Positions 24,511-31,544 of a stretch of 51,771 bases of DNA are shown piece after piece. Source of the DNA: an uncultured Methylophilaceae bacterium (lineage in GTDB: Bacteria; Pseudomonadota; Gammaproteobacteria; Burkholderiales; Methylophilaceae). Position numbers and translations under genes: made by a program. Positions within the stretch are counted from its first letter, which is position 1; each line of letters begins with the position of its first letter. The notes beneath the pieces are model-generated. The model had not been told where the DNA came from. It saw nothing but the letters and a program-made list of their open reading frames with translations, and made no database searches. The stretch covers positions 1 to 51,771 of the forward strand of contig CAILHX010000048.1 in the NCBI GenBank assembly GCA_903834185.1. The letters are read 5' to 3'.

Positions 24511-25197
24511 TCAGCTGACTTTTTTCTCCGGCTGTTGCCACAGCCAGCGACATACAAGCACTGCAACGCACATGCCTAACAACTGCGCAACGATGAAGGC
24601 CGGGGTATCCTGCGGCCGGATTCCGGCAAAGGTGTTGGAGGCAGATCGCGCCAAGGTCACGGCAGGATTGGCGAACGATGTCGACGCAGTGAACCAGTAT
24701 GCCGATGTGATGTATGCTCCCACAGCCCACGGCACTGCAGACGGACGCTGGCGTACACACAGCACAATAACCGTGATCAGGCCGAAGGTGGCGATGAACT
24801 CGCTGAACCATTGAGAAGCGCCACTGCGCACGTGCGTCGAAGCGAAAAACAGCGGCAGGTCAAACATGAAATCGGCTGCAGCAACGCCCACGAATGCGCC
24901 TGCGATTTGCATCACGACATAATAAGGAACGTCCCGCCACCGCATCTCGCCTTGGCATGCGAATGCCAGTGTCGCTGCCGGATTGAAGTGCGCCCCCGAT
25001 AACGGTCCGAACACAAGAATCAAGACTGCCAGACCGCTGCCGGTGGCAAAGGTGTTGGCCAGCAGCGCGATCGCAGCATTACCGCCGGCAAGGCGCTCCC
25101 CCATAATGCCGGAACCAACCACGATGGCTAACAGCAATGCGGTGCCGAGCGCCTCTGCAGCAAGTCTACGATTGAGTGAAACATGCACGGAATGCAT
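24511..25197 (-). CDS. aqpS: Aquaporin/aquaglyceroporin, AqpS-like
   Basis: A 228-residue major intrinsic protein with six transmembrane helices and both pore motifs, NPA in HFNPAATLA and in FANPAVTLA. It is divergent from arsR across a 39-bp promoter region and arsC follows. In Sinorhizobium meliloti an aquaglyceroporin (AqpS) in the ars operon lets arsenite made by ArsC leave the cell by diffusion, and the context suggests the same job here. The start may be ATG 25197 or GTG 25188, the latter having AGGA at better spacing. Confidence 0.85.
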   Translation of the reverse strand: MHSVHVSLNRRLAAEALGTALLLAIVVGSGIMGERLAGGNAAIALLANTFATGSGLAVLILVFGPLSGAHFNPAATLAFACQGEMRWRDVPYYVVMQIAGAFVGVAAADFMFDLPLFFASTHVRSGASQWFSEFIATFGLITVIVLCVRQRPSAVPWAVGAYITSAYWFTASTSFANPAVTLARSASNTFAGIRPQDTPAFIVAQLLGMCVAVLVCRWLWQQPEKKVS

Positions 25198-25202
25198 TCC
25201 TG

Positions 25203-25235
25203 TTGACTGATGTATTATTTCAACTATACTTGAAA
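25203..25235 (+). promoter_or_regulatory. arsR promoter with ArsR-type operator
   Basis: TTGACT (25203-25208), a 16-bp spacer and TATACT (25225-25230) form the promoter. TTTCAA-N6-TTGAAA (25218-25235) overlaps the -10 and is a likely ArsR operator. Transcription would start at about 25237, the first base of the arsR start codon, implying a leaderless mRNA; no Shine-Dalgarno is present. Confidence 0.65.
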
Positions 25236-25236
25236 C

Positions 25237-25602
25237 ATGGAAATAAAACTAGCCATCAATGCGCTCTCCGCACTTGCCCAGGACTCTCGCCTGGCAATCT
25301 ATCGCCTGCTGGTTCAGGCAGGACCTGGTGGTATGCCTGCGGGAAAAATCAGTGAAGCGACAGGCATTGCGCCTTCCTCGCTGTCGTTCCACCTCAAGGA
25401 GCTGGATCATGCCAACCTGGTGGTCTCCCGGAATGAAAGCCGCTTTGTGATCTATTCCGCCAATTACGCCACCATGGACGATCTCATCAAGTTTCTTACT
25501 GAGAATTGCTGCGGAGGAAATCCCTGCGTTTCAGCCTGTACCACACCTTGCGCAATGCCGGAAAACGCTCCTGCGGAAACATCTGCTGCATTGCCATTGT
25601 AA
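25237..25602 (+). CDS. arsR: ArsR-family arsenite-responsive repressor
   Basis: A 121-residue winged-helix repressor (ISEATGIAPSSLSFHLKELDHANLV is the recognition region). The usual ELCVC site of the E. coli type in helix 3 is absent. Instead Cys91, Cys92 and Cys97 (ENCCGGNPC), with Cys101 and Cys105, sit near the C-terminus, like the Acidithiobacillus ferrooxidans ArsR site. Arsenite binding should release it from the operator shared with the aquaporin gene. Confidence 0.93.
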   Translation: MEIKLAINALSALAQDSRLAIYRLLVQAGPGGMPAGKISEATGIAPSSLSFHLKELDHANLVVSRNESRFVIYSANYATMDDLIKFLTENCCGGNPCVSACTTPCAMPENAPAETSAALPL

Positions 25603-25690
25603 TGTTGCCGGACAAACGATTTTCTGTAACAAATTGAAGTTAGTCTGACAGCGATATTTCGACAATTATTTTGATTTTATGGAATCCATC

Positions 25691-26200
25691 ATGAGTGAAA
25701 AAGTATATAACGTATTATTCCTGTGTACCGGCAACTCCGCGCGCAGCATCATGGCCGAAAAACTGCTGGAACACTGGGGTAGAGGCCGCTTTAAGGCATA
25801 CAGCGCAGGCAGCCATCCCAATGGCACGGTGAACCCGTTCGCCATAGAGGTATTGAAGTCGAAAAGTCTGCCAACGGAAGGACTGCGCAGCAAAAGCTGG
25901 GACGAATTCGCCCAGCCTGATTCGCCGCATCTGGATTTCGTATTCACCGTATGCGACAACGCTGCCGGTGAAGTATGCCCATACTGGCCGGGACAGCCGA
26001 TGACTGCACACTGGGGCGTGGAAGACCCGGCAGCGGTGGAAGGCACGGACGAGGAAAAACTCTGGGCATTCAGGCAGATCGCCAATTTCCTGGAAAATCG
26101 CATCAAGATCTTCACCAGCCTGCGACTGGAGGCCATAGATCACATGCATATCAAACAGGAAATCGAGGCTATCGGTCAGTTGGAAGCCCCGCAAGCTTAG
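25691..26200 (+). CDS. arsC: Arsenate reductase, low-MW phosphatase type
   Basis: A 169-residue member of the LMW protein tyrosine phosphatase-like ArsC group. The P-loop CTGNSAR (Cys12 to Arg18, CX5R) binds arsenate. VCDNAAGEVCPYWPG contains further Cys for the disulfide cascade, and HWGVEDPA is the family DP motif. It reduces arsenate to arsenite with thioredoxin or glutathione as reductant. ATG 25691 is preferred over 25679 for its GGA element. It lies 88 bp after arsR. Confidence 0.92.
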   Translation: MSEKVYNVLFLCTGNSARSIMAEKLLEHWGRGRFKAYSAGSHPNGTVNPFAIEVLKSKSLPTEGLRSKSWDEFAQPDSPHLDFVFTVCDNAAGEVCPYWPGQPMTAHWGVEDPAAVEGTDEEKLWAFRQIANFLENRIKIFTSLRLEAIDHMHIKQEIEAIGQLEAPQA

Positions 26201-26366
26201 ACTTGGGATAGCCGCCCGCATTGCACTATAGCAGTTGACGTATCCTTGCCGTGCGGGAAGCTATCGCAAGCACCCCAACCTCCAAACCTGCATGCCTAGG
26301 GCAAAGTTTTAACATACGGCGCACGGCCAGCGCGCCGGGCTTGATGTTTTATATGCTTGGCAGCAT

Positions 26367-26660
26367 TCACGAGGATTCCTGCGCACGGTAAAAATACTTT
26401 TTTGCCTTTTTGCGCTCTCGATTAATGGATGCCCATTTACGCTTACCCTCAATGCGCTCCCAAAGCCAGATTTCGAAAAGACCGCAATTGACGAATGCGC
26501 CTTGATGCATAGGCATTAACTTGAAATCCACTTGCGTAACGGGATGGCGATTGGAAGGTAGATCACTTTCATCTGCAACTACTGCTGCGCTCACTATAGC
26601 GGGAGCGATTCCTGAAAGAAAAAGCATCACACAAACACTGGCTTTGATCGATTGTACCAA
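26367..26660 (-). CDS. Small exported basic protein
   Basis: A 97-residue protein beginning at TTG 26660 with AGGAAGG ahead. The signal peptide (VCVMLFLSGIAPAIVSAA) is convincing. The mature part contains WLWERIEGKRKWASINRERKKAKKYFY, strongly basic and aromatic. No family is recognised. The surrounding 1 kb is AT-richer than the core genes, suggesting an accessory segment. Confidence 0.55.
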   Translation of the reverse strand: MVQSIKASVCVMLFLSGIAPAIVSAAVVADESDLPSNRHPVTQVDFKLMPMHQGAFVNCGLFEIWLWERIEGKRKWASINRERKKAKKYFYRAQESS

Positions 26661-26697
26661 TCCGGTTATTCCTTCCTATTGAATGTAAAACATACGG

Positions 26698-26895
26698 TTA
26701 CGCTGCAGTTTGTACTTTTGATATATCCCCGCTATCCTTTTTGACCGTTGCGTCTATTCTGCAATTTTCTTTCGTCGCTAGCGCTCCATTTCCAAGCACT
26801 TGCACATCGTTTTTGCCCGCATATTCAGCGATATGAGGAATTTCCAACGTTGTTGACCCATAAATTTTCAGTCCATGCACAGGAACCATTTTCAT
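26698..26895 (-). CDS. Small protein, function unknown
   Basis: A 65-residue frame without signal or membrane segment (GLKIYGSTTLEIPHIAEYAG; RIDATVKKDSGDISKVQTAA). CAGGG lies close to the first ATG and better spaced for the third codon, also ATG. It ends 37 bp before the start of the exported protein gene on the same strand. Coding status is moderately supported only. Confidence 0.45.
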   Translation of the reverse strand: MKMVPVHGLKIYGSTTLEIPHIAEYAGKNDVQVLGNGALATKENCRIDATVKKDSGDISKVQTAA

Positions 26896-27307
26896 TACCC
26901 TGGTGATATGGGATCAATTTTTCAGGAAATCCATTCACAAGCTGCCTCATCGCGTTCATCACTATTTTTAATGGCCGTTCAAAAAGCTGGAATGCACTGT
27001 TATACGATCCGTCCTTTTTATCTCCATCCAGTCAATATCTGAGCAATGCCTGTGCCAGACATGTAAAAATCCACCATGGAACATCCAATTAACTGTTTAT
27101 ATTGGAATTATGATTGTTTACTATTTGGGAATTTACGCAGTTACGGGTGTGGAGCTACTCTGCAAATTCTGTCATTCCAACATAATTGCCTACAAATTTT
27201 GCAGGATAAGGATCTGGAAGCAAACATCCCCGCTTGCAAGAAATAGGCATTTAAGCCGAGAGTTCTGCCAGAGGCCGCGATGGCCCCCGGACTCCTGCTA
27301 CGCGGGT
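26896..27307. other. AT-rich intergenic stretch without recognised gene
   Basis: These 412 bp contain only short frames with no ribosome site or family resemblance. No clear promoter, repeat or RNA structure was seen. Confidence 0.6.
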
Positions 27308-27733
27308 TTAGCCTGCATTGGAGGCTTCAATGGCCTTGCCTAGTTCACTATTCGTAAACGCCTTGCCCCCGATCCCCCACAAACCGTCTACCGCATACAC
27401 CATATTCACATAAACACGCTCTCGCAGCAGCTTCCCCTTTGCAGCATTTAGCGCGGCTTCTGTAACCTCCTGCACAAACGATTGTTTCTGCTCTGTCGCT
27501 TCAAGTGCGAACGCAGGAACCTTTAACTCAATAATCACGATGTCGTCCGGCCTCCCCCCGGCGAATGTTCTGCCTTTAGGCACAATACAGATTTCCCCGA
27601 TTACATTTGGGGTCATAAATTTGTTTCCGACAAGATTATGGTGTCTCAGGAACGACTCCGTAGTAGCAGCAAAAAGTGCTTTCTCGGCGTGTTCATCAAA
27701 AATTCCTTCCGTGGCAATGATCTGAATTGGCAT
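27308..27733 (-). CDS. Tautomerase-superfamily protein
   Basis: A 141-residue protein starting MPIQIIATEGIF. The Pro directly after the initiator Met is the catalytic base of the tautomerase (4-oxalocrotonate tautomerase/MIF) superfamily. The length fits members made of two beta-alpha-beta units (IVIIELKVPAFAL; RVYVNMVYAVDGLWGIGG). The substrate is unknown. It is transcribed divergently from a TetR gene and the 149-bp gap carries three operators, so it is likely that TetR protein's target. Confidence 0.85.
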   Translation of the reverse strand: MPIQIIATEGIFDEHAEKALFAATTESFLRHHNLVGNKFMTPNVIGEICIVPKGRTFAGGRPDDIVIIELKVPAFALEATEQKQSFVQEVTEAALNAAKGKLLRERVYVNMVYAVDGLWGIGGKAFTNSELGKAIEASNAG

Positions 27734-27777
27734 GCTTATGTCTCCATAAATTGATTTGAGAATTTGCGGTTAATTAA

Positions 27778-27852
27778 ATAACGACCGCTATATTAATATA
27801 ATATAACGATCGTTATATTGCAAAGAGTAACGCTCGTTATATTTGATATAAT
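27778..27852. promoter_or_regulatory. Three TetR-type operators and the tetR -10
   Basis: ATAACGACCGCTAT (27778-27791), ATAACGATCGTTAT (27803-27816, a perfect palindrome) and GTAACGCTCGTTAT (27827-27840) are spaced about 24-25 bp centre to centre. TATAAT (27847-27852) serves the plus-strand tetR gene. Binding would repress both directions. Confidence 0.8.
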
Positions 27853-27882
27853 GGGTCTTGACCGACATTCAGGAACGATGCC

Positions 27883-28494
27883 ATGGCGAGATATAAAGCA
27901 AGCAGAAAAGAAGAAACGCGGGAACGTATCCTGGAGGCAGCCGGACGCTGCTTTCGCAAAGGCGGTTACAACGGCATTGGTGTTGATGGACTGGCGCAGG
28001 AAGCCGGTGTCACGTCGGGCGCATTCTACGGTCACTTCGATTCAAAGTTGGCGGCGTTCTCAGCCGCCATCGCTGACGGGATGGCGGGGCTTGGGGCGAG
28101 CATCGCAGCATTGCAGCAGCAGCATGGCGACCAATGGTGGAAGGAGTTTGCTAGTTTCTATATGAATCAACGCCGGACGTGTGATCTTGCCGAAAGCTGC
28201 GTATTGCAAAGCTTGACACCGGAAGTCGGCAGATCGGATGAAGCCATGCGAACCATGTTCCAAAGCGAGCTGCTCAGGATTGTTGCATCAGCAAGTGGTG
28301 CAGGCACTCAGGAGGCGATGGACAGAACATGGGCGAGCCTGGCGATGCTGACAGGTGGCGTCACCCTGGCACGAGCCGTGGCAGATGAGGATTTGGCCAG
28401 GGAAATAGCACTGGCAGTACAAAATGCGGTGATCGCGCTGCAAACGTCCCGGCAAAACACCCCGACCAACCCGCAGCAGCCCATCACTTCGTAA
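27883..28494 (+). CDS. TetR/AcrR-family repressor
   Basis: A 203-residue regulator. The N-terminal HTH (RERILEAAGRCFRKGGYNGIGVDGLAQEAGVTSGAFYGHFDSKLAAF) matches the TetR family well. The C-terminal ligand domain is helical (SLTPEVGRSDEAMRTMF). It probably represses itself and the divergent tautomerase gene through the three operators upstream. The ligand may be an electrophile or aromatic compound, but this is speculative. Confidence 0.9.
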   Translation: MARYKASRKEETRERILEAAGRCFRKGGYNGIGVDGLAQEAGVTSGAFYGHFDSKLAAFSAAIADGMAGLGASIAALQQQHGDQWWKEFASFYMNQRRTCDLAESCVLQSLTPEVGRSDEAMRTMFQSELLRIVASASGAGTQEAMDRTWASLAMLTGGVTLARAVADEDLAREIALAVQNAVIALQTSRQNTPTNPQQPITS

Positions 28495-28775
28495 TGCCGA
28501 AGGCGTGATGATAGGTGGCCGTGCCGCTGGGTATTGATGGGCCGAACGACAAGGCCATGAAGCATTCGGGGCCGCATCGGGCAAGACAGGATTGCGGTGG
28601 CACGCAAAGCCGAATCGCCCGTAATAGGCCGGGTTACCCAGGACAACGCAGCCTGAAGCAGCCTGTTCTGAAAGCCTGTTCAGCGCCTCCCGCATCAGTT
28701 GAGAGCCGATGCCACATCCCTGCAACTCAGGTACAACCGAAACAACGCATGATAGGCGCCGTCATGTGCGTTGAA
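28484..28775 (-). pseudogene. Decayed GNAT acetyltransferase gene
   Basis: One frame encodes SVVPELQGCGIGSQLMREAL and GNPAYYGRFGFACHRN, the acetyl-CoA-binding loop and following part of a GNAT acetyltransferase. After the codons for PDAAP the expected continuation ECFMALSFGPSIPSG lies in another frame, which fits a single-base loss near 28578. The N-terminal half is missing; the MarR gene ends just upstream. The remnant ends at 28484 inside the end of the tetR gene. Confidence 0.75.
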
Positions 28776-28780
28776 GATAT

Positions 28781-29236
28781 TCACGCATGGCATATCAATG
28801 CAAGCATGAGCGATTTGTATTGATCCAGATCCTGTTCATTCAGGCAGGCAAAGAATTCGTCATCGGCTTTTTCAATCGCCACCACCGCCTTTTGAATAAG
28901 TGCTTTTCCTGCTGGCGTGAACGTGACATTGATCGCTCGGCTATCGGCGGCAGATTTTTCCCTGAACACGAGCCCATCGGTTTCAAGCTTTCTGATGGAC
29001 TTTGAGAGTGTCATCCTTTCGATTCTGGCATGATCTGCAATATGCGCCTGAGTGGTCGGCTCCCCTTGCTCCTCAAACCATCTCAATGACGCAAGTATCG
29101 CGTATTGGGTTTGTGTGATACCGAACGTGCCCAGCAGCTCTGACAATTTCATTTGCCAGAGCGCCGTAATCTTCCATAGCAGGAATCCCGGACTATCGTC
29201 CGGGCTGGCGTGCTTGAATGGTGAGGATTCAGCCAT
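28781..29236 (-). CDS. MarR-family regulator
   Basis: A 151-residue winged-helix regulator (GITQTQYAILASLRWFEEQGEPTTQAHIADHARIERMTLSKSIRKLETDGLVFREKSAADSRA, in which the MarR wing DSRA is clear). Its start overlaps the end of the SRPBCC gene by 8 bp, so the two are co-translated. It probably binds the two palindromes at 29688-29721 and controls its own operon. Confidence 0.9.
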   Translation of the reverse strand: MAESSPFKHASPDDSPGFLLWKITALWQMKLSELLGTFGITQTQYAILASLRWFEEQGEPTTQAHIADHARIERMTLSKSIRKLETDGLVFREKSAADSRAINVTFTPAGKALIQKAVVAIEKADDEFFACLNEQDLDQYKSLMLALICHA

Positions 29237-29648
29237 TTCTCACTTTGTTGATAAGACTCTCTGTTTGTTCCGGCATGCCATTGGCAATATCCTGCGCGAC
29301 GACTTTTTTCCATAGGAATGAAAGTGGCCCCTCGATACTCATTGTAGTCCTGATTTCCAACGCATCTCCATGAACCATGAACTCATGCGAACCATACATT
29401 TTCGCTCCCGGAAAACGTGTAAGGTCGGTAAACCTTTTGCATGGCACTACCTCGATCAATTCGATTTTAACGCGAGGTCCCCCTTTGGGCTTGAGGGTGA
29501 AAAATGTTCCAGCCTGAAACTCACCTTCGATTGTTGCATACTCAATATCCGGCTGCCATAGATGCCATTGATTGATATTTTCCCAGACCGCCCACACCTG
29601 CTCCGCTTTCAATCCGGCGACTGTCTTGCTATATGACTTGCTCCACAT
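29229..29648 (-). CDS. SRPBCC-family protein
   Basis: A 139-residue START-like (SRPBCC/polyketide cyclase) protein: VWAVWENINQWHLWQPDIEYATIEGEF, FFTLKPKGGPRVKIELIEV, then the long C-terminal helix EQTESLINKV. Such proteins bind small hydrophobic ligands in a deep pocket. It is the first gene of the SRPBCC-marR operon, with GGGGAGATGG ahead of ATG 29648. The ligand is unknown. Confidence 0.88.
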   Translation of the reverse strand: MWSKSYSKTVAGLKAEQVWAVWENINQWHLWQPDIEYATIEGEFQAGTFFTLKPKGGPRVKIELIEVVPCKRFTDLTRFPGAKMYGSHEFMVHGDALEIRTTMSIEGPLSFLWKKVVAQDIANGMPEQTESLINKVRNG

Positions 29649-29663
29649 ACTTCCATCTCCCCA

Positions 29664-29721
29664 TCATGATTGATCATGACAATATAATAAACCTGTTTAC
29701 CATTTAATGTAAACCTGTTTA
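29664..29721 (-). promoter_or_regulatory. MarR-type operators and leader palindrome
   Basis: TAAACCTGTTTA, a perfect 12-bp palindrome, occurs at 29688-29699 and again at 29710-29721, 22 bp apart or two helical turns. TCATGAT-TG-ATCATGA (29664-29679) is a further palindrome in the leader. The first two are the probable MarR binding sites. Confidence 0.75.
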
Positions 29722-29886
29722 TCATCATGCGGAAAGTGGCACAAACAGCGTGCCTGGGATAAGCTGTGATTAATCCGGACAGCGCGGAAAAAAATGCTTT
29801 TGCAAAATGGAAGCGTAATATCAAATCCGGATACGCTAACAGGCATACCATCCTGACTGACCGAAACCTGCACATCCAAAAATAAC

Positions 29887-30498
29887 ATGCCAAAAAAATT
29901 CACCATGATCCGCGAATTCCACCTTGCAGACTGGTTCACGCTGGGCAATGCAGCCTGCGGGATAGGTGCTGTATTCTCTACCATGACCTATCTGGAGACG
30001 CGGGACGTGATGCACCTGTATATCGCCTGTGCGCTGATCTTCGCTGCGCTGGTGTTCGATATTCTTGATGGACGCATCGCGCGCTGGCGGCAAAAGTCAT
30101 CTGCCATGGGCAGGGAACTGGATTCTCTGGCGGATGTGATCTCGTTCGGGGTAGCACCTGCCATGCTGGCATACGGTTGCGGCATGCAAGGGCTGTATGA
30201 CCGCGTGATACTGGTGTTCTTCGTGGTGTGCGGCGTGTCGCGGCTGGCGCGCTACAACATCACTGCCGAGGAACTCAGCGACGGTAGCGGCAAGGTGAAG
30301 TATTTTGAGGGAACGCCCATCCCCACCTCATTATTGCTGGTATGCCTGCTGTTGCTGGCAGCCTCCAACGGCGCGCTGGGGCCTCAGTTGTGGTGGGGTA
30401 CGGTCAGGATCTTCGGCTATACGCTGCATACTATGGCACTGCTGTTCGCCGTCTCCGGTTCATTGATGATCAGCCGCATCCGCATTCCAAAGTTATAA
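29887..30498 (+). CDS. pssA: CDP-diacylglycerol-serine phosphatidyltransferase
   Basis: A 203-residue integral membrane enzyme that makes phosphatidylserine, the precursor of phosphatidylethanolamine. The CDP-alcohol phosphotransferase motif is complete: the pattern DxxDGxxARxxxxxxxxGxxxDxxxD starts at FDILDGRIARW (residues about 58-68) and ends ELDSLAD. Several transmembrane helices follow. This is the short type II enzyme found in many beta- and alphaproteobacteria. The ribosome site is weak. Confidence 0.93.
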   Translation: MPKKFTMIREFHLADWFTLGNAACGIGAVFSTMTYLETRDVMHLYIACALIFAALVFDILDGRIARWRQKSSAMGRELDSLADVISFGVAPAMLAYGCGMQGLYDRVILVFFVVCGVSRLARYNITAEELSDGSGKVKYFEGTPIPTSLLLVCLLLLAASNGALGPQLWWGTVRIFGYTLHTMALLFAVSGSLMISRIRIPKL

Positions 30499-30510
30499 CT
30501 TTCCCGATAT

Positions 30511-31278
30511 TCAGGCACTGCCCAATTCGTTCGCCGCGCGGCATATCCTGACGAATTCCTCGGTCACCAATGAGGCACCGCCTATCAGGCCGCCGTCAAT
30601 ATCGGGCATGGACATGAGCTGGGCGGCGTTGCTTGCATTCATGCTGCCGCCGTAAAGGATGCGGATGTTCTCCCCTACTTCGACATCCTTCAGGATCACA
30701 TAGCCGCGCAGGAAGTGCAAAATGGATTGCGCGTGATCCGGCGTGGCAGCTTTACCTGTACCTATCGCCCATACCGGCTCATAAGCCAGTATGCATTTGG
30801 CCAGATTCTTGATGCCGACCTGCTGGATGACGGCGTTGAGTTGGCGGATGGTGACCAGATCCGTCAACCCTTTTTCATATTCCTCCAGGGTCTCGCCCAT
30901 GCAGAAAATGGGGGTCAGCCCGGCTTTGGTCGCGGCCTGGAAACGCTCACCCACGGAATTGTCGCTATCCTGACCGCGATTGCGACGCTCGGAATGCCCG
31001 ATGATGACGTATTTGCAACCGAACTCCACCAGCATGCCCGGAGATACCGAACCGGTATACGGGCCTGCGTCATGCCTGCTCATGTTCTGCCCGCCCCAGG
31101 CGATCTCGGTGTCGGCGAGCATGGCTTGCGCCTGGTACAGATAGGGATGGGGGACGCACACGATGTAGTCTGCATTGTGGCAATCGCGGGTGCCCTTGAT
31201 CAACCCTTCCAGAAACTCCTTGTTGCCCGGAACCGAACCGTTCATTTTGCGGTTGGCAACCACCAGTTTTCTTCTCAT
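30511..31278 (-). CDS. tpiA: Triosephosphate isomerase
   Basis: A 255-residue TIM-barrel enzyme interconverting dihydroxyacetone phosphate and glyceraldehyde 3-phosphate. The catalytic Asn and Lys lie in VVANRKMNG, the electrophilic His in VIIGHSERR, and the catalytic Glu in YEPVWAIGTG with the mobile loop; the phosphate site is ILYGGSMN. The usual Trp of the NWKMNG motif is Arg here, which is odd. ATG 31278, with GGGA 9 bases ahead, is preferred to 31287. It is convergent with pssA and separate from the secG/nuo context typical of tpiA. Confidence 0.93.
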   Translation of the reverse strand: MRRKLVVANRKMNGSVPGNKEFLEGLIKGTRDCHNADYIVCVPHPYLYQAQAMLADTEIAWGGQNMSRHDAGPYTGSVSPGMLVEFGCKYVIIGHSERRNRGQDSDNSVGERFQAATKAGLTPIFCMGETLEEYEKGLTDLVTIRQLNAVIQQVGIKNLAKCILAYEPVWAIGTGKAATPDHAQSILHFLRGYVILKDVEVGENIRILYGGSMNASNAAQLMSMPDIDGGLIGGASLVTEEFVRICRAANELGSA

Positions 31279-31450
31279 CGTAATCATTCCCGCATGTTGT
31301 TGATTTTTTTACAGATACACATTATGCCCTATCCAGACCCAGCCGATAAACATGCTTGTCGTGTGCGTGACCACCTTCATTGTGCAGCAAGAATTGAGCC
31401 ACGATACCCTCACCCACGGTATTTAAATCAGGTGCCTCATTCGCTTATGT

Positions 31451-31491
31451 TTGATGCAGATCAAGCCGGCAGGAAATATTTGCGCTAGTCT
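31451..31491 (+). promoter_or_regulatory. FNR/ANR box and -10 for the porin-cytochrome operon
   Basis: TTGATGCAGATCAA (31451-31464) matches the TTGAT-N4-ATCAA consensus exactly. A -10-like TAGTCT lies at 31486-31491, putting the box centre about 41 bp before the predicted start, class II activator geometry. Low-oxygen activation by an FNR-type protein encoded elsewhere is predicted. Confidence 0.7.
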
Positions 31492-31544
31492 GTTTACCAA
31501 AAAGGTCTTTCCAGCTTCTGGAATCAGGCATGAGGGAGAACGAC

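Noticed and set aside
27110..27343. Plus-strand frame of 77 codons before the tautomerase gene
   Set aside because: It has no ribosome site and no family pattern, and it overlaps the end of the tautomerase gene.
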